DNA of 64,000 nucleotides from assembly GCF_000786655.1 (NCBI RefSeq), contig NZ_JROM01000022.1:62001-126000 (forward strand), given 5' to 3'. Position 1 is the stretch's first letter. Every line of letters begins with the position of its first letter. The notes under the pieces are model-generated. The model saw only the letters and a program-made list of their open reading frames with translations, was not told where the DNA came from and searched no databases. A program made the position numbers and the translations under genes. This DNA comes from Kocuria marina (GTDB lineage: Bacteria > Actinomycetota > Actinomycetes > Actinomycetales > Micrococcaceae). Below are positions 16,953-24,951 of the stretch, piece by piece.

Positions 16953-18050
16953 ATGTTGGATTCCACGACCCAGAACATCGAACAGGCCGAGGACGGGCGC
17001 TACTCCACCGCCGGGGCCTACGTCCACGAAGGCGAGGAGTACAACCGCGACACCACCTACATCGAGGACCGCATCGTGGCGGACCCCGAGCACGCGGAAC
17101 TGGCCGAAGGCGCCCGGGCGTGGCCCGTGGAGGCCGGTCGGTACCGGTTGGTGGCCGCGCGGGCGTGCCCGTGGGCCAACCGCACGCTGATCGTGCGCCG
17201 CCTGCTGGGCCTGGAGGACGCCATCTCGGTGGGCCTGCCCGGACCCACGCACGATTCCCGTTCGTGGCGTTTCGACCTGGACCCGGATGGGCGCGACCCC
17301 GTGCTGGGCACCGAGCGGCTGCAGGAGAACTACTTCAAGCGCTTCCCGGACTACCCCCGGGGGATTACGGTGCCGGCTATCGTGGACATCCCCACGGGCC
17401 AAGTGGTGACCAATAACTTCCCGCAGATCACCGAGGACTTCAGTACCGAGTGGAAGCAGTTCCACCGGGCGGGCGCCCCCGATCTGTGGCCCGAGGAGCT
17501 CGTGCCCGAGATGCGCGAGGTGATGCACCGCATCTACACCGAGATCAACAACGGCGTGTACCGCTGCGGTTTCGCGGGCTCGCAGGAGGCCTACGAGTCT
17601 GCGTACGAGCGGTTGTGGACGGCCATGGACTGGGTCGAGGAACGGCTCTCCGGCCAGCGCTACCTCATGGGCGATCACATCACCGAGGCGGACGTGCGCT
17701 TGTTCACCACCCTCGCACGTTTCGACCCGGTGTACGTGAGCCACTTCAAGGCGTCCCGGAACAAGCTCACGGAGATGCCCAACCTGTGGGGTTACGCGCG
17801 CGATCTGTTCCAGACCCCGGGCTTCGGTGACACCGTGGACTTCCAGCAGATCAAGGAGCACTACTTCGTCGTGCACCGGGACATCAACCCGTCCGGCATC
17901 GTGCCGCTCGGCCCGTCCCTGGAGAACTGGACGAGCCCCCACGGTCGCGAGTCGCTGGGCGGCTCCCCGTTCGCCCCCGGTGCCACGGCATCGGGTCCCG
18001 TGCGGGACGACGAGCGAGTGGACCCGGACCACACCCCGCTCGCCTCCTGA
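16953..18050 (+). CDS. Glutathionyl-hydroquinone reductase-like protein (Xi-class GST)
   Basis: A 365-residue member of the ECM4/YqjG group. The thioredoxin-like N-terminal domain carries the nucleophilic Cys in ARACPWANR (family form CPWAHR), followed by the SWRFDLDPDGRDPV region, the TVPAIVDIPTGQVVTNNFPQI pocket and an all-helical C-terminal domain (YLMGDHITEADVRLFTTLARFD). The family reduces glutathionyl-hydroquinones; actinomycetes mostly use mycothiol, so the real thiol may differ. The last 40 residues are a Gly/Pro-rich tail. GGGAGGTACAGC gives a good ribosome site. It is a single-gene unit ended by a strong hairpin. Confidence 0.85.
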   Translation: MLDSTTQNIEQAEDGRYSTAGAYVHEGEEYNRDTTYIEDRIVADPEHAELAEGARAWPVEAGRYRLVAARACPWANRTLIVRRLLGLEDAISVGLPGPTHDSRSWRFDLDPDGRDPVLGTERLQENYFKRFPDYPRGITVPAIVDIPTGQVVTNNFPQITEDFSTEWKQFHRAGAPDLWPEELVPEMREVMHRIYTEINNGVYRCGFAGSQEAYESAYERLWTAMDWVEERLSGQRYLMGDHITEADVRLFTTLARFDPVYVSHFKASRNKLTEMPNLWGYARDLFQTPGFGDTVDFQQIKEHYFVVHRDINPSGIVPLGPSLENWTSPHGRESLGGSPFAPGATASGPVRDDERVDPDHTPLAS

Positions 18051-18058
18051 TCACCTCA

Positions 18059-18100
18059 CGCGGCCCCCGGACGATGCGCAGAACCCGTCCGGGGGCCGCG
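18059..18100 (+). terminator. Terminator of the GST-like gene
   Basis: Perfect 15-bp stem (CGCGGCCCCCGGACG) with a 12-nt loop starts nine bases after the stop codon. Confidence 0.65.
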
Positions 18101-18478
18101 CGGTGCCGCGTGCACCCGTGTGGTGTCGAGCACCCTCACCGGGGGGTACGCCATGCCGTACGGAGGTCGCTTCTCATCGCGCGCCGCCGGGGTGGTTCGC
18201 GCATCCTCGTGGGATCCCCACAAACCCCCGGCGGGGGCTTTTGTGCCCCGGCCCGACGGCGCTCGATGGCCCCTCGTACTAGGGTTGATGTCGCGGTTCG
18301 GGTGACTTCACCCGCGCGGCACCGCCGCCGTACCGCACCCGATGGGCGCTCGCCGCGGTCCCGGACGACGCCCCGGTCCCGCGGTCACGAATCGCGCCCC
18401 GACGCCGTCGTCCCACGGGGTGTGCCGAGCCGCCCCGAACGCCCCCAGACCGATCCCACCCACTTCCCCAGGAGACCC
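18101..18478. other. Gene-free stretch with a second strong terminator
   Basis: No convincing coding frame. A textbook terminator, CACAAA-CCCCC-GGC-GGGGG-C-TTTTGTG, lies at 18219-18245, more than 100 bases beyond the terminator of the preceding gene. It must belong either to read-through or to a short untranslated transcript made from about 18101-18245. TAGGGT at 18274-18279 could be the -10 of the downstream lyase gene. Confidence 0.4.
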
Positions 18479-19324
18479 ATGGCCCCGTACCGTAACCAAC
18501 GCGCCGCTGCACTTCCCGCGCGACTCTCCCGCTCGTGGTTGCTGACGTCCGCGGCGGACACCTCGCTGTTCGCGCCCGCGCTGGCCTCGGAAGCGGACTC
18601 CGTGATCCTGGACATCGAGGACGCGGTGCCGGAGGAGGACAAGGACCGGGCCCGCGAGGACATGATCGAGGCCATGCACCAGGGCGTGAGCGCATGGGTG
18701 CGGATCAACGACATCACCACCCCGCACTGGGAGAAGGACCTGGCCGCGCTGAGCGAGGTCGACAACCTGCGGGGCATCGTGCTGGCCAAGACCGAGCACC
18801 CGGACCACATCACCAAGACCGCCATGATGAGCCGCGCGGGGACCCCCGTGGTCGCGCTGATCGAGTCCGCCGTGGGCCTCATGAACGCATACGACATCGC
18901 GCGCGCCCCCGGCGTGTTCCGGCTCGCGTTCGGCGTGGGTGACTTCCGCCGGGACACGGGTGCCTCGGGGGACCCCATGGCCCTGGCGTTCGCGCGCTCC
19001 ACCCTGGTCACGGCGTCACGCGTGGGTGAGCTGCCCGGTCCCATCGACGGTCCCACCAACGGGGTGTCCGGGGACGAGCTCGAGGCCGCGTGCAAGGTCA
19101 CGCAGTCCATGGGCATGACGGGCAAGCTGTGCCTGAACCCGGAGCAGACGGACGGCATCAACCACGCGCTCGCCCCGAGCGACCAGGAGATCCGCTGGGC
19201 CCGCGAGATGATCGAGCAGGCCGAATCCGGTCACGCCGGGGCGGACGGTTCCTACCTGCCGCGCCTCGCGCGTGCCAAGAAGGTCTCGGAACTCGCGGAG
19301 ACCTACGGCCTCTGGAACAGCTGA
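18479..19324 (+). CDS. HpcH/HpaI aldolase / citrate lyase beta-like (CitE family) protein
   Basis: A 281-residue TIM-barrel C-C lyase of the CitE/malyl-CoA lyase group. The signature SVILDIEDAVPEEDKDRARED near residue 40 holds the metal-coordinating acids, WVRIND follows, and VALIESAVGLMNAYDIA carries the second metal Glu. KLCLNPEQ near residue 215 is the usual late motif. Members cleave citramalyl-CoA, malyl-CoA or similar thioesters; a stand-alone gene without citrate lyase alpha and gamma subunits favours a CoA-thioester lyase over citrate lyase. CAGGAGA before the ATG fixes the start. It converges on the HAD gene, with a hairpin between. Confidence 0.82.
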   Translation: MAPYRNQRAAALPARLSRSWLLTSAADTSLFAPALASEADSVILDIEDAVPEEDKDRAREDMIEAMHQGVSAWVRINDITTPHWEKDLAALSEVDNLRGIVLAKTEHPDHITKTAMMSRAGTPVVALIESAVGLMNAYDIARAPGVFRLAFGVGDFRRDTGASGDPMALAFARSTLVTASRVGELPGPIDGPTNGVSGDELEAACKVTQSMGMTGKLCLNPEQTDGINHALAPSDQEIRWAREMIEQAESGHAGADGSYLPRLARAKKVSELAETYGLWNS

Positions 19325-19329
19325 TCCGC

Positions 19330-19356
19330 CGCGGGGCCCGTCACGCGGGCCCCGCG
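19330..19356. terminator. Shared terminator between convergent genes
   Basis: An 11-bp stem (CGCGGGGCCCG/CGGGCCCCGCG) with a 5-nt loop fills the 37-base gap between the CitE-like and HAD genes. Confidence 0.55.
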
Positions 19357-19361
19357 CGGAC

Positions 19362-20072
19362 TCACAGCGGGAGGCCCCAGTCCTGCAGCATCCGCCCGAC
19401 CGCGGGGTCGGCGAGCGATTCCGCGCGGAAGTGGGACGTGATGGGTTCGTCGTGTCCGCGGGGAACCCCCAGCACCCACAGTCCTGCCGCGACCGCCGCT
19501 TGCGTGCCCGCGGGGGAGTCCTCGACCGCGAGGGCATCCGCGGGGGCCACGTCCAGGCGCCGTGCGGCTTCTTCGTAGATGTCCGGGGCGGGCTTGCCGC
19601 GGGGTACGTCCTGCGCGCTGACCCATGTGACCACGACGTCCGTGAGGCCGATCGCGTGCATCTTGCGGTCCAGGATCGCGCGGGTGGAGTTACTCGCCAC
19701 GGCCACGGGAACCCGCCGCGCGCACGCCCGCACGGTCTCGATCGCGCCCGGCAGGGGTTCCAGGACCTCTCCGACGACTTCTTCCTCGGTGCGCACGAGC
19801 CGTTCGTACACGGCGTCGAATCCCGGGGCGGGCTCGCCCCGCCGCTCGGCCACGGCCGCCGCGCGCCGGGTGATGTCCCGGGCCACGTCCGCGGCGGACA
19901 GACCCATGAGGGACGTGCCCGCGCGCTCGTCGAGCGTCACGCCGAACGATGCGGCGACCTGCGCCTGCACGCGCGCCCACGCGCTCTCGGTGTCCATGAG
20001 CACGCCGTCGCAGTCGAAGACGACGGCGCGCGGGCGCCACTGCGGGCCCGGGCCGGGCAGGGTGGTATCCAT
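19362..20072 (-). CDS. HAD-superfamily hydrolase (beta-phosphoglucomutase/phosphatase-like)
   Basis: A 236-residue HAD enzyme with a helical cap. Motif I is VVFDCDGVLMDTE (nucleophile Asp and +2 Asp), motif II is VAVASNSTR, the Lys of motif III is in PRGKPAPDIYEEAARRL and motif IV is ALAVEDSPAGTQAA. This is the subgroup of sugar-phosphate phosphatases and beta-phosphoglucomutases; its neighbour malQ would fit sugar-phosphate metabolism, but the substrate is not shown by the sequence. The ATG at 20072 is preferred although GGAGG stands unusually close (one base) before it; a TTG twelve bases earlier is the alternative. Confidence 0.82.
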   Translation of the reverse strand: MDTTLPGPGPQWRPRAVVFDCDGVLMDTESAWARVQAQVAASFGVTLDERAGTSLMGLSAADVARDITRRAAAVAERRGEPAPGFDAVYERLVRTEEEVVGEVLEPLPGAIETVRACARRVPVAVASNSTRAILDRKMHAIGLTDVVVTWVSAQDVPRGKPAPDIYEEAARRLDVAPADALAVEDSPAGTQAAVAAGLWVLGVPRGHDEPITSHFRAESLADPAVGRMLQDWGLPL

Positions 20073-20186
20073 GCCTCCAGTCAACCACGCGCCCCCGACG
20101 CGTCCGGCGTGCCCGCGCGGCGGTCCGGGCGTGATCACGGTGGGCAGCGTCGTCGTCGTCGACCGTGGGGACCCGTCCCCGCTGGC

Positions 20187-20192
20187 TAGAGT
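20187..20192 (+). promoter_or_regulatory. -10 element of malQ, probable leaderless start
   Basis: TAGAGT lies 6 nt before the malQ ATG at 20199. The intervening GGGGGC is too close to the ATG to act as a ribosome site if transcription starts at the A of ATG. Confidence 0.45.
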
Positions 20193-20198
20193 GGGGGC

Positions 20199-22430
20199 AT
20201 GGCGGAGAACGCAGGAACTTCAGGGGAAACGACTGTGCAGCGCTTGGCCACCGAGTACGGGGTGGCCACCGAGTACCGGGGCTTCGACGGGGACGAGAAG
20301 GCCGTGCCCGAGCAGACGCTGCGCGGCGTGCTCACGGCGCTCGGAGCGGACGTCTCGGACGACGACGCCGCGCGGCGCAGTCTGCGCGACCGCGAACTGG
20401 CCCCGTGGCGGGAGCTGCTGCCGCCCGTGGTGATCGCGGAGGAACAGCGCGAGACCACCGTGGCCGTGGCCACCGTGCGCGGGGACGGCGTCCGGGTGCG
20501 GTTGTGGCCCGAGGACGATCCGGACGCGGTGCGCGAGCTGCACCCGGCGCCCGACGTGGCTCCCGAGACCCGCGAGGTCGATGACACGGTCCGCGAGCGC
20601 GTGCCCTACGAACTGCCCCGGGACCTCCCGCTGGGCTGGTACCGCCTCGAGGCCCGGACGGACTCGGGGCAGCGCAAGAGCATCGACGTGGCGGTGACCC
20701 CGCAGCGGCTCAGCACCACGGACCGGCTGCGCGGACGCCAACGGTGGGGCTACATGGCCCAGCTGTACTCGGTGATGTCCTCGCGCTCGTGGGGCGTGGG
20801 GGACCTCTCGGACCTCGCTTCACTGGCGGCCATCAGCGGCGTGCAGGGCGCGGACTACGTGCTCATCAACCCGCTGCACGCCGCGGAACCCGCACCGCCC
20901 GTGGAGCCCTCCCCGTACCTGCCCTCGAGCCGGCGCTTCTTCAACCCGTTGTACCTGCGGATCAGCGACGTCGCCGAGTTCCCGTACCTACGCCCGGGGG
21001 ACCGCGAGGTCGTGGCCCAGCTCGCCGCCGTGCAGCGCAAGGCCGTGCTGGACCCCAGCACGATCGACCGCGATTCCGCCTACGCCGCGAAGCTGAAGAG
21101 CCTCGAACTGCTGTTCACCGTGCGCCGTTCGCCCTACCGCCAGCAACAGCTCGAGGCGTTCGTGGCGCATGCCGGGCAACCCCTGCAGGACTTCGCGCTG
21201 TGGTGCGCGCTGCGGGAGGAACTCGGGGAGGACTCACCCCTGTGGCGTGATGAGGCGAGTTCCCCGGAGGCGCCGTACGCACGGGAGGCCCGCACCCGGT
21301 TGCGCCACCGGATCAGTTTCCACGTGTGGTTGCAGTGGCTGCTCGACGAGCAGCTCGAGGCCGCGCAGCGCGCCGCGTACCGGGCCGGGATGGACATCGG
21401 TGTGGTGCACGATCTCGCGGTGGGGGTGCACAAGCAGGGCGCGGACGCGTGGGCGTTGCAGGACGTCCTGGCCCCCGGGGTGAGCGTGGGTGCCCCCGCG
21501 GACATGTACAACCAGCTCGGTCAGGACTGGAGCCAGCCGCCGTGGGATCCGCGCAAGCTCGCCGAGGCGGGGTACCGGCCGTGGCGGCAGATGCTCGGCA
21601 ACATCTTCCGTCACGGCGGGGGTGTGCGGATCGACCACGTGGCGGGACTGTTCCGGTTGTGGTGGATCCCCGACGGCAACCAGGCCTCGGACGGGGCCTA
21701 CGTGTACTACGACCACGAGGCCATGGTGGGTGTCCTGGCCCTCGAGGCCGAGCTCGCCGGGGTGGTGGTCGTGGGTGAGGACCTCGGCACGGTGGAGGAC
21801 AGCGTGCGCGAGTTCCTGGAGCGCAAGGGCGTGCTGGGGACCTCCATCATGTGGTTCGAGATGGACGGGGACGTCCCCCTGGACCCCTCCCGCTACCGCG
21901 AACTGTGCATGGCCTCCGTGAACACGCACGACCTCCCGCCCACGGCGGGCTACCTCGAGGGCGTGCAGCTGCAACTGCGCGAGGACCTGGGACTGCTCGC
22001 GCGCTCGCCGGAGGAGGAACGGGAGGAGGCACGCCGTCAGCTCGACACCTTCTTCACCGCGGTCGCGGACGCCGGCTATCTGCCCCGGGACGAGGACCCG
22101 GGGGAGCAGGCCAGGATCGAGGCGATCCACCGCTACCTGTGCGACGCACCGTCCGTGTTGATCAACGTCTCCCTCGTGGACGCGGTGGGGGAGAAGCGGA
22201 TCCAGAACCAGCCCGGCACGAGCGACGAGTACCCGAACTGGCGGGTCCCGCTCGCGGACTCGGATGGCCGGCCCGTGATGCTCGAATCCCTCCCGGGGTC
22301 CGAGCGGGTCAACTCCCTCGTGGACGTGGTCAACGGCGCGCTGGGCACGCATCGCCGGGATCCCAAGGCCAAGGCGCCGGAACAACCCGAACACCGGGAC
22401 GTCGCGGACCCGTTCACGGGGGAGTGCTGA
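20199..22430 (+). CDS. malQ: 4-alpha-glucanotransferase (amylomaltase)
   Basis: A 743-residue GH77 disproportionating enzyme that transfers maltodextrin segments between glucans. The N-terminal 165 residues form the extra beta-rich domain of long actinobacterial MalQ. The barrel follows with RRWGYMAQLYSVMSSRSWGVGDLSDL, INPLHA, a QLGQDWSQPPWDP loop, GGGVRIDHVAGLFRLWW holding the nucleophile Asp, VVGEDLGTVED with the acid/base Glu, and VNTHDLPPTAGY with the third acid. Length is normal for the group. It is a single gene; a short GC hairpin follows its stop. Confidence 0.93.
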   Translation: MAENAGTSGETTVQRLATEYGVATEYRGFDGDEKAVPEQTLRGVLTALGADVSDDDAARRSLRDRELAPWRELLPPVVIAEEQRETTVAVATVRGDGVRVRLWPEDDPDAVRELHPAPDVAPETREVDDTVRERVPYELPRDLPLGWYRLEARTDSGQRKSIDVAVTPQRLSTTDRLRGRQRWGYMAQLYSVMSSRSWGVGDLSDLASLAAISGVQGADYVLINPLHAAEPAPPVEPSPYLPSSRRFFNPLYLRISDVAEFPYLRPGDREVVAQLAAVQRKAVLDPSTIDRDSAYAAKLKSLELLFTVRRSPYRQQQLEAFVAHAGQPLQDFALWCALREELGEDSPLWRDEASSPEAPYAREARTRLRHRISFHVWLQWLLDEQLEAAQRAAYRAGMDIGVVHDLAVGVHKQGADAWALQDVLAPGVSVGAPADMYNQLGQDWSQPPWDPRKLAEAGYRPWRQMLGNIFRHGGGVRIDHVAGLFRLWWIPDGNQASDGAYVYYDHEAMVGVLALEAELAGVVVVGEDLGTVEDSVREFLERKGVLGTSIMWFEMDGDVPLDPSRYRELCMASVNTHDLPPTAGYLEGVQLQLREDLGLLARSPEEEREEARRQLDTFFTAVADAGYLPRDEDPGEQARIEAIHRYLCDAPSVLINVSLVDAVGEKRIQNQPGTSDEYPNWRVPLADSDGRPVMLESLPGSERVNSLVDVVNGALGTHRRDPKAKAPEQPEHRDVADPFTGEC

Positions 22431-22454
22431 GCACCCGCACACGGGCGAGTTCCG

Positions 22455-22471
22455 GAGGGGGTTGCCCCCTC
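22455..22471 (+). terminator. malQ terminator hairpin
   Basis: GAGGGGG-TTG-CCCCCTC, a perfect 7-bp stem with a tight loop, 25 bases past the malQ stop. Confidence 0.45.
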
Positions 22472-22477
22472 GGGGGA

Positions 22478-22503
22478 ATTAGGTAAGAATTGCCTTACCT
22501 AAT
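22478..22503. promoter_or_regulatory. DtxR/IdeR-like inverted repeat
   Basis: ATTAGGTAAG-N6-CTTACCTAAT has perfect 10-nt arms. Each arm equals the half-site of the actinobacterial iron box (TTAGGTWAG/CTWACCTAA), but the usual spacing is 1 base, not 6. The nearest start codon downstream is rpmB, almost 490 bases away, with its own promoter in between, so the site has no obvious client gene. Bases 22504-22720 hold no convincing gene. Confidence 0.5.
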
Positions 22504-22726
22504 CTCCTGGGTGAGGGGATGGGGCCGAAGAAAACGTGTGGGGTGGCGGGCCGGGTCATGGACGGACCGCCACCCCCGCGTGTTCCCCGGGGGAGGCTTA
22601 CCGGCGAGGCGTGCCGTAGTGGGCGCTGCCCGTGGGGTCCGTCACGGCGGGGCGGACGAGTTGGTCCGTTGCGAGCCAGCGGCTAGGATCGAGGGGCGCT
22701 CAATCGCACCGTTTCCGTTTTCGAAT

Positions 22727-22755
22727 TTGCGAGCGAGTCCGTAGAAGCCTAGAAT
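22727..22755 (+). promoter_or_regulatory. Promoter of the rpmB-rpmG-rpsN operon
   Basis: TTGCGA and TAGAAT are separated by exactly 17 bases, a good housekeeping sigma promoter. Start near 22762 would give a leader of about 230 bases before rpmB. That leader has no coding frame I would support. Confidence 0.6.
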
Positions 22756-22991
22756 CTAAGGCTGTCGTGTGGTGGAGTCCATCTACCGGCGCCTTGATCT
22801 TCACCGTCTTCGTCGTAGCGAGTGCCCTGACCGGTACTGCCGCGGGGTAAACCCATCACGCCCGGCGCGCGAACGGTGGCATTTTCTTGAGGTGACGGAC
22901 CACTCTTGGCTACGGCTGCCGGCGGGAGACCGCTCGGCGGCGACCATGCGTGCCGTCATTTCGTCGACATTGGACATTGGAGGAGAACACT

Positions 22992-23228
22992 ATGGCAGCG
23001 CACTGCCAGGTGACCGGGGCCCAGCCGGGCTTTGGCCACAGCATCTCGCACTCGCACCGCCGCACCAAGCGTCGGTGGAACCCGAACATCCAGAAGAAGC
23101 GTTACTGGGTGCCCTCGTTGCGTCGCAACGTCACGCTCAACCTGAGCGCCAAGGGCATCAAGGTCATCGATGCGCGCGGCATCGACGCCGTGGTCAACGA
23201 ACTCATCGCACGTGGGGAGAAGATCTGA
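22992..23228 (+). CDS. rpmB: 50S ribosomal protein L28
   Basis: A 78-residue L28 (bL28). The sequence starts [28 protein letters not shown] and ends with [19 protein letters not shown], matching the family over its full length. It has a single Cys and lacks the two CxxC pairs of zinc-binding L28, so it is the zinc-independent type. GGAGGAGAAC precedes the ATG. First gene of a tight operon with rpmG and rpsN, the same trio that is often Zur-controlled in other actinomycetes; I see no Zur-type palindrome upstream. Confidence 0.95.
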   Translation: MAAHCQVTGAQPGFGHSISHSHRRTKRRWNPNIQKKRYWVPSLRRNVTLNLSAKGIKVIDARGIDAVVNELIARGEKI

Positions 23229-23229
23229 G

Positions 23230-23397
23230 ATGGCCAAGGACAAGGACGTACGTCCCATCATCAAGCTCAAGTCCACGGCCGGTACCGGGTTCACCTACGT
23301 CACCCGCAAGAACCGCCGCAACAACCCCGATCGCCTCGTCATGAAGAAGTACGACCCGGTGGTCCGCAAGCACGTCGATTTCCGCGAGGAGCGCTGA
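23230..23397 (+). CDS. rpmG: 50S ribosomal protein L33
   Basis: A 55-residue L33 (bL33) beginning one base after the rpmB stop. [27 protein letters not shown] and [11 protein letters not shown] are family segments. There is no cysteine, so it is the zinc-free form that lacks the CxxC ribbons. Translation is surely coupled to rpmB. Confidence 0.95.
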   Translation: MAKDKDVRPIIKLKSTAGTGFTYVTRKNRRNNPDRLVMKKYDPVVRKHVDFREER

Positions 23398-23400
23398 GAC

Positions 23401-23706
23401 ATGGCCAAGAAGTCCAAGATCGCCAAGAACGAGCAGCGCAAGGTTGTCGTCGAGCGTTACGCCGCCAAGCGCGCTGAACTGAAGAAGACCCTCGTGGACG
23501 AGAACGCGTCCCCCGAGGCCCGCGAGGAGGCCCGCCTGGGTCTGCAGAAGCTCCCCCGTGACGCTTCCCCCGTGCGCGTGCGCAACCGCGACCAGATCGA
23601 CGGTCGCCCCCGCGGCACCTTCCAGCGCTTCGGGATCTCCCGCGTGCGCTTCCGCAACATGGCTCACCGCGGCGAATTGCCCGGTATCTACAAGTCCAGC
23701 TGGTAA
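23401..23706 (+). CDS. rpsN: 30S ribosomal protein S14 (long, zinc-independent type)
   Basis: A 101-residue S14 (uS14). The long form with an inserted middle and no CxxC motifs, ending [35 protein letters not shown] (conserved Arg/Gly-rich core). It starts three bases after the rpmG stop. With L28 and L33 it makes a set of three zinc-independent ribosomal proteins, which frees the ribosome from zinc supply at these positions. Confidence 0.95.
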   Translation: MAKKSKIAKNEQRKVVVERYAAKRAELKKTLVDENASPEAREEARLGLQKLPRDASPVRVRNRDQIDGRPRGTFQRFGISRVRFRNMAHRGELPGIYKSSW

Positions 23707-23782
23707 TTTCTGCACCGGAAGGACCCGACCCCCGGTCGCCCCTTCCCCAGCGAATGCCAACCCAGTCCAGGAGGACAAGCAC

Positions 23783-24067
23783 ATGGCTATGAACCGCAGC
23801 GAACTCGTTGCCGAGGTTGCCGAGAAGTCCGGTAACACCCAGGCCGCCGTCAACGGCGTTCTCGACTCCCTGTTCCAGGTCTTCGAGAGCTCCGTTTCCA
23901 AGGGCGAGAAGATCACCATCCCCGGCTGGCTCTCCGTGGAGCGCACCGACCGCGCCGCGCGTCAGGGTCGCAACCCCCAGACCGGCGAGGCCATCCAGAT
24001 CCCGGCCGGCCACGGTGTCAAGCTCACCGCGGGCTCCAAGCTGAAGGCTGCCGTCTCCTCCAAGTGA
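23783..24067 (+). CDS. hup: HU-family DNA-binding protein
   Basis: A 94-residue nucleoid protein. MNRSELVAEVAEKSGNTQAAVNGVLDSLFQVF is the dimerisation part, and the DNA-binding arm carries GRNPQTGEAIQIPAGHGVKL with the intercalating Pro. It lacks the long Lys/Ala-rich tail of mycobacterial HupB, so it is the short HU type. CAGGAGGAC precedes MetAlaMet at good spacing; the second Met is an alternative start. It sits 76 bases after rpsN and ends at a very strong terminator. Confidence 0.93.
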   Translation: MAMNRSELVAEVAEKSGNTQAAVNGVLDSLFQVFESSVSKGEKITIPGWLSVERTDRAARQGRNPQTGEAIQIPAGHGVKLTAGSKLKAAVSSK

Positions 24068-24103
24068 GGTAGGACCAGTGGGTCCCTTTCGGACCCGGTG
24101 CTC

Positions 24104-24140
24104 GAAGGGACCGTTCATGCACTGCGTGAACGGTCCCTTC
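24104..24140 (+). terminator. HU gene terminator
   Basis: A perfect 14-bp stem (GAAGGGACCGTTCA) with a 9-nt loop, followed by TGCGTGTG, starts 37 bases after the HU stop. Confidence 0.75.
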
Positions 24141-24250
24141 TGCGTGTGCGCCACCCCACCCCGTCCGCGGGGCCGCCAGGTTCGTGGTTCCCCGCGCGGT
24201 GGCGCATAATGGAACCCCATCCTTTCTCCCGTGAGTCCCGGAGGTGTTCG

Positions 24251-24844
24251 GTGTCCCCTCGCGCGCGCCGGCTTGCCCGGGGCTGGGTGGCCGCGTTCGT
24301 GGCCACCACGCTCGCGGCCGGTTCGCACGCCGCGGTGGACGGGGCCTGGCCCTCCCTGCTGATCATCGCGCTGTCCACGTGTCTGGCGGCCCCGCTGTGC
24401 ATGCTGCTCGCGGGACGGGTGCTCTCACGCTGGAGCGTGGCCGGCAGTGTCCTGCTGAGCCAGGCGCTGCTGCACACCCTGTACGCCCAGTCCGGCGGGA
24501 TGGCCCACGCGATCGACCACACCCACCACCACGCGGCCTCCGTGGCGGACGGTCCCGCCGTAGTGATCTCGGTGTTGCCCGCCGCGCATCACGGAAGCGG
24601 CATGCTCGCCGCCCACGCCGTGGCGGCCGTGGCCACCTACGCCCTGCTGCGCCACGGCGAGACCGCGGCGTTCCGCTTGCTGGACGCCGTGTCCCTGCGC
24701 GTGCTGCGCATCCTGGTTCTTGCCCTGCGCCCGGTCACCACGGCCGTGCCGCGGCGGACCTCCTGGACCTCGCCGCGCGCACTGACCGATCAACTCCTGC
24801 TCTCCTCCGTCTGCGGATACCGCGGACCGCCCGCCCTCGCCTAG
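24251..24844 (+). CDS. His-rich membrane protein of the copper cluster, unknown function
   Basis: A 197-residue integral membrane protein with about four to five hydrophobic helices. The external or lumenal loop near residues 85-120 is rich in His (HAIDHTHHHAA, then AAHHGSG and HAVAA), a pattern suited to binding Cu or another metal. I start it at GTG 24251, seven bases behind GGAGG; an ATG 42 bases upstream in frame is possible. It is followed 107 bases later by copC. I do not recognise the family by name. Metal handling is inferred from the His loop and the neighbours only. Confidence 0.65.
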   Translation: MSPRARRLARGWVAAFVATTLAAGSHAAVDGAWPSLLIIALSTCLAAPLCMLLAGRVLSRWSVAGSVLLSQALLHTLYAQSGGMAHAIDHTHHHAASVADGPAVVISVLPAAHHGSGMLAAHAVAAVATYALLRHGETAAFRLLDAVSLRVLRILVLALRPVTTAVPRRTSWTSPRALTDQLLLSSVCGYRGPPALA

Positions 24845-24951
24845 GCATCGGCGGGGATTCCCCTGGATCCGATGCCGCCCGGAGCATCCATCGCATCCAT
24901 CGGCCGCCCACCACGCGGCCCCCACGCCTCAGGGCGCAGGAGAGAACACCC

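Noticed and set aside
22490-22744. An 84-codon frame next to the iron-box-like repeat
   Set aside because: Would start at a TTG with no ribosome site and is Arg/Gly-rich without motif; judged non-coding.
22700-22991. Zur-type operator before rpmB
   Set aside because: Looked for a TGAAAATCATTTTCA-like palindrome; GTTTTCGAATTTG is AT-rich but not palindromic enough.
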